A DNA stretch of 64,000 nucleotides from Paragonimus skrjabini miyazakii (taxonomy: Eukaryota; Platyhelminthes; Trematoda; Plagiorchiida; Troglotrematidae): the NCBI GenBank assembly GCA_014338405.1, contig JTDE01000179.1, positions 1-64,000 of the forward strand, read 5' to 3'. Positions 58,301-64,000 of the stretch are shown here, piece after piece. Each line of letters begins with the position of its first letter. Position 1 is the stretch's first letter. The translations under genes and the position numbers were made by a program. A model generated the notes under the pieces. That model searched no databases. It was not told the DNA's origin and saw only the letters and a list, made by a program, of their open reading frames with translations.

Positions 58301-61300
58301 ATCGTTCTTTTTATCTATGCATCGACAACCAACAGACTTGAGGCAAATTTGTAAAAGGAATTTTTGCGTTATACAAATAACAGCTTGGGCATTACATATT
58401 AGACAGTTGATCCCATTGTATTTTGTAAACAATGTGTTTTGGCAGAATATCCGGTAGTCGGAACATTTGATTGTCTAAAACCCTATACGTTGAGTTGGCT
58501 GTTATGTAATCTGTTTTCTTTTAGTACTTCACTATCTTATAAACTCTAGGTTATGTTGAGGATGTTGCCATTGCAGCAAATACTAGGCAGGATTCTGGGG
58601 CCTGTTGGATTCAGCGAGCTTTTGGAGAACTGCAGAACTCACTCGTTCTCCCAGCAAAGTTTACGGTTGACATTATCGTGGTACGAAAACATTTCAAACG
58701 GTTTATATATTCCTATGTTCACAGGCATAGATAATAATCCTAATATCTCCAGTCATTTCCGGTTTATGAATTCAGAGGAAAATCTTCATCATCACGAGTA
58801 GATTTTTCTTTAAACCCTGGGTTTAACGTTACCAAGCTAATCAAACTAACTGTCAGTTTCGATCAACTTCACGAGCATTGCGTGCGAACACAATCCGATA
58901 TAAATGCGCCATTTGACCGAAGTGTTGAGTGAGAGTAGGTCGACCCAGATACAAAATGAAGTGAACGGGATGGAAAATTGTTGCGTGGCTTACACTGGAA
59001 GATGATAAATGTGAACACAACAGGTTCTGCAGTTGGTTTTATGACTCCTATGTTGAAAATGCAATAAAAAGGGCCGGTGTGGTTTGTTGTACCAAATAAT
59101 CTAGTTGCATTTCAGGGAGACTTTCAAACAACTTGTTAGGTAACAGAACTCGCTGGGTTAAACTTAAGTGAATGCGCCATCCTACCTTATTGTTACAGTC
59201 AGTTTATATGCATTCTATTCAGTAAAAACTATTAGACCAAAGCTTAATGTCGTCATCATTCTCCAATAATGCTAACTTAACTGTCGCTACTGTTACTGTT
59301 ACATAAATCCGAAACGCCAGCATGGGGTTAATAACGCGAGTCCGTTCTATAAAAGATGAAAGTGCAGAACATGTACAGCGAGGACAGATCTGGTACCTTG
59401 ACTAGCCTGCTTACACAGAGGTGGTCTGATGCCTTCTGCACTCTTCACACTAATTACTGTATAGAAGGTTTTTCAAACGTCATTGGAACAAATAAATGAA
59501 GTACCCTCTGTTTAACCGTTTCAACAAAGGAATCATATTAGATCGGTTGTAATCGGAATGCCTAACACACACAGAAAAACATGTCAAAACAGCACAACAC
59601 TTAATTTGAGATTGCTTACAAGTAACTGCCCAGGATGAGTTGATGTATATGACAAGGTCACCAAAGAGCAGCCGACAAGTGAAAATCATATAAGTAAAAA
59701 CCTAATTTTTCAGGATACCATCAGATGATGCACTAATGAAAACTAGAAATCCTCTGCTTCCTCATGACCTTTATTAAGTGTATTCTACTGAATCCAGATG
59801 CATCTCAATGTAAATGCCGTATTAGATTTGATAAAAAATTATTCATATCGCTCATACACTGTAAAGCCTGGGACTGTGTTTACCAAACGGATTATGATTT
59901 GCTCAAAGCTTTGGGAGCCACCGTTTGAAATGAGCACAAAGTGAGAGAAACTCGGCGACGTTTCCTTAACTCTTTTCATTCATGATATTCATCTGAGAAA
60001 ACGTGTAGCAGTATTTAAAATCATTTGCGTGACACCTAGAACTACTTGCTACTGAGAAATTTGTTCAAAACCGCGTTTTTCATGGTTGCAGCTGACAGCA
60101 ATAACGTTGCTGTTAAGGCCGTGCTAGAGGTGTCTGTGCAAAGCGTGGTCTAGTTGACATTCATATTTTTGTCGGTGAAATTGCATTTTGTGTAAGCATC
60201 ACTCACACATGATCGCAGCCCTTCCGTTCAGACAGACTTTCCAACCAATCTCGTTTGAAACACCAGACTCCAATTGTCCTTTTGATGAGGCTCCTCGGTC
60301 GTGCACATCTTTGCAAAGTTCAGACTTAGATCTCTTGCCACGCTTTCATGAAGCAACCGTGTCGGCCACTGCGTCAGTGGCCTCGAGCTAGGCACGACCA
60401 ACTTATCATATCCGAATGCTCAACCGCTTTCGCATGTGAATAACGATCAGGCTGCTAAATCAACTAAATGACAGACAGTAAATGTTTTGTTGACTTCAAT
60501 CGACAACCCATGACTATGAATTCAAAAGAAGTCGGAATCTTCATCCTCCTTATGCCTGTTAGACCATATTCAAGATTTCTGATGAGTGTTTTGAGATTTG
60601 GGGCAAACATTTCAATGTGTAGCTCAGTTCGTGACGACAGTTAATTTAAAGCAAATGTTTTTCAACATGAACTTCGTAGAAGAGTTAAAGTATATTTTGA
60701 TGTATACACGAATATTCGTTTTATTTAATTGAAAGAAAAAACCAAAGGAAGCATTATTTTGAACAAAATGTTTCACCTAGTTTCCTTACAGTTCGGGCCA
60801 TATCCCTAAATATACGCATGATATTTCTCACTATTTCGAAGAATTGAATAGGTAGCCTCGGAAGATTCTGTGGTCTATATTGTCGCTATTATTTTCGTTA
60901 GCTATGCAACACCTGAGCATGTGCTTAATTTGAGGAGGTTAATTTTATTGCTTAAGCTAATTAGAAACAAAATTGAACCCTTGCAAATGTCACATTTTGC
61001 AGATTAAATTTTACATAATTCATCACGTTGTTCCACAGGTTCGTATAAAAAATGAAAAATTGAAAAAGTAGTCTATAGACTCGTCAGAACAGCTCCACTA
61101 ATGATCGTTTCAACTAATCCACAGTAATGAACGTCCCGTTGTCGTCGCAGTCTTGTAAGGTTTATTAGGTTTTAGATCAATACTTTTATGTTTCATATTG
61201 CTAAACTAGATACGGGAGAAGTTTGCTTGAGTGTTATTGGCTTTACACATAAAAGCTGTGGCATACATATGTCACACTGAGGTTAACATCCAAAAGTAGT

Positions 61301-62021
61301 ATATTTTCTGTGATATAAATAAAGTACTAATTTATTAAAAAAATTCAATCCTGGTCAACCTAATCGACTAGTAATTTTGTGGACTATTCCGCACAGTTGA
61401 GTAATTCACCAGGTAAAGATGCATGTTACCATCAAGCTGGCAAGTAAATCTTACGACTGCAGTACATAATGCAGTGAACCTTGTTATTCATTGTGTTATC
61501 CACGGATATACTTTTGTTTGCATTGACAAATATTTAAGCAGAACTAATGAAGGCATAAGGAAGCACACGACCAAAAACTTACAAAAGAAACTGATCATAA
61601 TACTGACAAATCCAAATTGACAATTACAGCACAGGATTGGAAACCTGGGCTTTAAGGATCGTTCAACATATCCTACCAAATGACAACGCACTAAATGAAT
61701 AAGTTGATTTAACGTGCCAGAAAGTAACGAATGTCCGGCTGTGTTTGTATTCAGTGAGATTGCTTTGATAGAACGGTACCGACTGAGATTTTGAGTATAG
61801 CAATATAGTCTGTTTGACCAACTTGCTCGCGTGTTGTACACAGCTTCATTTTAAAGTGCTTATCTGTAGTATGTGACGGAAAAAATGAGCCGCGACCAAC
61901 AAGTGTTGGGAATAAATAAGTGATCATTGTATCTTGTTTTATTGTATCCTAGAAGTTAAATAAAAACTGAAGGCCATCGTGCTTCTAGATGTCAAAACAG
62001 ATTCCGATTGAAACATTAATT
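49379..62021. other. no recognised gene over 12.6 kb
   Basis: AT-rich, no transposon or RNA recognised. Weak candidates: a 60-codon exon-like stretch on - at 57440-57620 between TTTCAG and AAG|GTTTGT, and an exon-like stretch on + at 58553-58680 behind CTCTAG, open in two frames. Either could be exons of genes with long introns, but no consistent gene model could be built. Confidence 0.35.
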
Positions 62022-62516
62022 TTACTCTTGTATAGATTTGTCAAATTTATCTGAAATTTGGACTAAATGTCTGTAAAAATTTGCTGAAGAATCCCAGCTG
62101 CTATTTGAATAGTTGTAATAGAATCTCAACGGAAAGCAATGGAGCGTATGTGAATTATCCGATGCAGATAATGAATCTGCCCAAAAAAACCACCTAACAG
62201 CAATCCAACTATATACTGTCAACTTCTCCCAGCATCCGCAATAGTTGTTACATCTTACGGTGGATGTGCGATGTGGCTATTTTTAAAACGGTGTAGCTAA
62301 CCAATGAGGTAGGCGCGGCTTCGGAAATCTGGAAGCATCCTGAAAGCTATTTATATACAATCTTTATAATGTGGGTTAATAACTCAGCTTACCTGGAACA
62401 ACCAGTAGACAGCCTATCTGTTTTGAGTGATCTCAAAATCTTAAAGAAGCAGTCATACGAGCCTAGCATATAAAATGCATCTCTTCTTTGGCTGTATTTT
62501 GAAAATGCTGCACAGA
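62022..62516 (-). CDS. candidate last two exons of an unknown gene
   Basis: Proposed exons on - are 62516-62393 and 62193-62022 (stop TAA), with a 199-bp intron between. The upstream exon follows a strong acceptor, CTTTGTTGTTTGCTTCAG, and ends CCAG|GTAAGC. The second begins at TGCTGTTAG. Phases agree. The fragment covers about 97 residues, rich in aromatic residues and Ser. No family recognised. The exon before 62516 was not found: the strong donor GTAAGT at 62633 gives a stop in the required phase. Confidence 0.25.
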
Positions 62517-62785
62517 CTGAAGCAAACAACAAAGCAATGCAGTCAGTATGAAATACGTCGGGTAGTGTTTTTCTCGGTAGTGCATAACACGGGTTAGATG
62601 TTATTGAAACTTCCCATTTTGTTTTTACTTACATTATTCTTCATAATAATCCAGATCATTGTATCAGAAAGAAACAATTATCCACCACCACTCGGCCCCC
62701 ATAAACATTCATACGAAGGTTTTTAATTGGTTGGACAACTCACCTCCTTACTTAGAAATGTAGGTATGGAAAATACCCCGTTTAT
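62517..62785. other. interval between two exon candidates
   Basis: On - it contains two strong donor motifs, AAT|GTAAGT (about 62633) and GGAG|GTGAGT (about 62742). Neither could be joined in frame to the exons on either side. Confidence 0.3.
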
Positions 62786-62955
62786 TTAGAGTGCTGTCGC
62801 GGACCACAAGTTGCGCAGACGTGGAGAAGAGTAGAACCGCACCCATCTGTCGATCACTAGTGCCGTCCAGAACATGATTGGATCAGTAAACCATTCGCAA
62901 GGCAGTAGGTGATACAATCCGCCAAAACTGATGAGATTCTGCATTTGCGCATTCA
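62786..62955 (-). CDS. candidate terminal exon, 55 codons
   Basis: On - it follows the acceptor AATAAACTTCAG, runs open for 55 codons and stops at TAA (62788-62786), which overlaps the poly(A) signal AATAAA (62787-62782). It is more GC-rich than its surroundings, with an aromatic, basic product (EWFTDPIMFWTALVIDRWVR). No family recognised and no upstream exon found, so it may be chance. Confidence 0.25.
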
Positions 62956-64000
62956 CTGAAGTTTATTTCGTAACGCACGTTATGCATAACAACATGTTAG
63001 TCTATAATGGCATGGCAGAACATACTTTACACTAGGGTTTTATCATTTAGAAAAGAAATGATGTGGTTCTGATCATTGGCTGTCACCTCACCTATCAATT
63101 CAGTTGCATTTCAGCAGGTCCTTCCAAAAACACTGACCACTTTGACGTGTTTCCTTGGAATTTTTACTGACTAATAACTTTTTGAGAACTGGAGGTTTTG
63201 TTTTAAATAGAAAGTACGCATTTGATGAGCTAAATCCATTTCCATATTTCCATCAAATGAAGTAACTTCTGGGTATAATTGAATTTAAAAATTTCTGAGG
63301 CTATTCAACAAATTACATTCAATCGTTTAATCAATCATTGATCTTGTTTGAACCGCAAGAAACATGTTGGAAAAGACAGGTTTTATAATGTCTACGCCTG
63401 ACAAACTACAGTGCAATACATAACAAGTTAACGTCTGTGCAGGGTGTAGATGAGGTAGCGGAGTCAGAGATGGGTCAAGATGACAGACAAATACAGTTCA
63501 TTTCAAAAATAAAATCATCAGCCTGGAATAAAAGAATTTTCCGGAAGCTGGCAGTCATTGGTTGCAAGTAGGAGGCCATGGGCAAAAGATTGGTTAAAAA
63601 TTTGTTCCACTTCGTTCCCTCTCTTCTCGTTGCCAAGCATTATTATGGGGCGATCGCGTAATGAGGACCTGCCTCCGACAACAAAATAGCGTGGACAAAA
63701 AGATTTAGGACAACTGGGTATAAAAGTGACCAGTATAGGAATGCTCATTGTCATTTCAGCAGAACCAAGATCATGAAACGCAGACAGCTTGAGGATTGCC
63801 TTAGCGTTCAAAAGAAATAAGCGTCCACTTGCGAAGACGGACGTAGTCAAGAACAGGCACGCCTACTCTTATCGAAGTAAATAGAGCAGATGCTCTGGCT
63901 GCCCACCGTAATAGAGTCTGTTAAACTGAGACAAACCTCACTAATCTATGTGCTGCTAAAGCTTCGTAGTTTACACCGGACGCAATCAAAAGAAATCGGT
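62956..64000. other. window end; one open frame of 110 codons, unassigned
   Basis: The - frame 63518-63850 is open for 110 codons with a fairly protein-like composition. A second - frame overlaps it and continues through FRKILLFQADDFIFEMN. Neither matches a family. The window ends inside this region, so a gene starting further right is possible. Confidence 0.3.

Noticed and set aside
60364..60382. perfect 8-bp hairpin GGCCACTG/CAGTGGCC with 3-base loop
   Set aside because: About one such hairpin is expected by chance in a window this size, and nothing around it suggests a terminator or RNA.
61060..61090. CTGACGAGTC with perfect palindrome AGTCTATAGACT on -
   Set aside because: The core GAAA is missing after the stem.
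1..64000. CRISPR arrays, operons, bacterial promoters, rRNA genes
   Set aside because: None seen; the window is eukaryotic with splice signals and retroelements.

Overview
The window looks like gene-poor nuclear DNA of a parasitic flatworm, most likely a digenean trematode. This is an inference. The evidence is an AT-rich background, relics of Ty3/gypsy elements of the CsRn1-like and mag-like kinds, a relic of a Penelope-like element, copies of a short tRNA-like repeat carrying hammerhead-ribozyme motifs (the architecture of schistosome Sm-alpha repeats), and candidate genes with introns of only 31-58 bp. I cannot name the species. A run of 100 Ns at 23222-23321 marks a scaffold gap.

Left part (1-19.6 kb). 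A 67-bp tandem duplication lies at 343-476 and a SINE-like repeat with a hammerhead motif at about 600-795. A decayed CsRn1-like element on + (element C) covers about 7.0-10.4 kb, keeping protease, RT, RNase H, integrase and a 3' LTR. The only long intact reading frame follows at 10660-12411 (-), 583 codons of unknown function. A second CsRn1-like element (A, -) spans 12772-19543 with both LTRs. Its pol is split between RNase H and integrase by a mag-like insertion (B, -, 14192-16816), which has lost RT and RNase H and has two unlike LTRs.

Middle part (19.6-42 kb). It holds two hammerhead-SINE relics (19.86 and 27.2-27.4 kb) plus two further pieces of the same repeat, one copy of a solo LTR whose sister lies at 49.1 kb, a gypsy protease-to-RT relic (22.4-23.2 kb, -), a Penelope-like relic (29.4-30.3 kb, -), a non-LTR fragment (40.2 kb, +) and another gypsy relic ending in a GPY/F-like stretch (40.5-42.0 kb, +). 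Among them is a candidate small cysteine-rich secreted protein, 24972-25493 (-), reconstructed from four exons with 35-, 31- and 42-bp introns. A weaker three-exon candidate is at 23.6-24.1 kb (-).

Right part (42-64 kb). Mostly unannotatable AT-rich DNA. A head-to-head pair of small candidate genes flanks a 143-bp spacer: 48118-48604 (-, four short exons) and 48748-48972 (+, one 74-codon frame with a poly(A) signal). Candidate exons on - lie at 62.0-62.5 and 62.8-63.0 kb.

No pathway or operon logic links the genes. The spliced models come from reading frames, phase and splice sites alone; short introns leave freedom for chance matches, so confidences are low. The hammerhead repeats, the nested LTR elements, the solo-LTR pair and the 583-codon frame are the firm parts.
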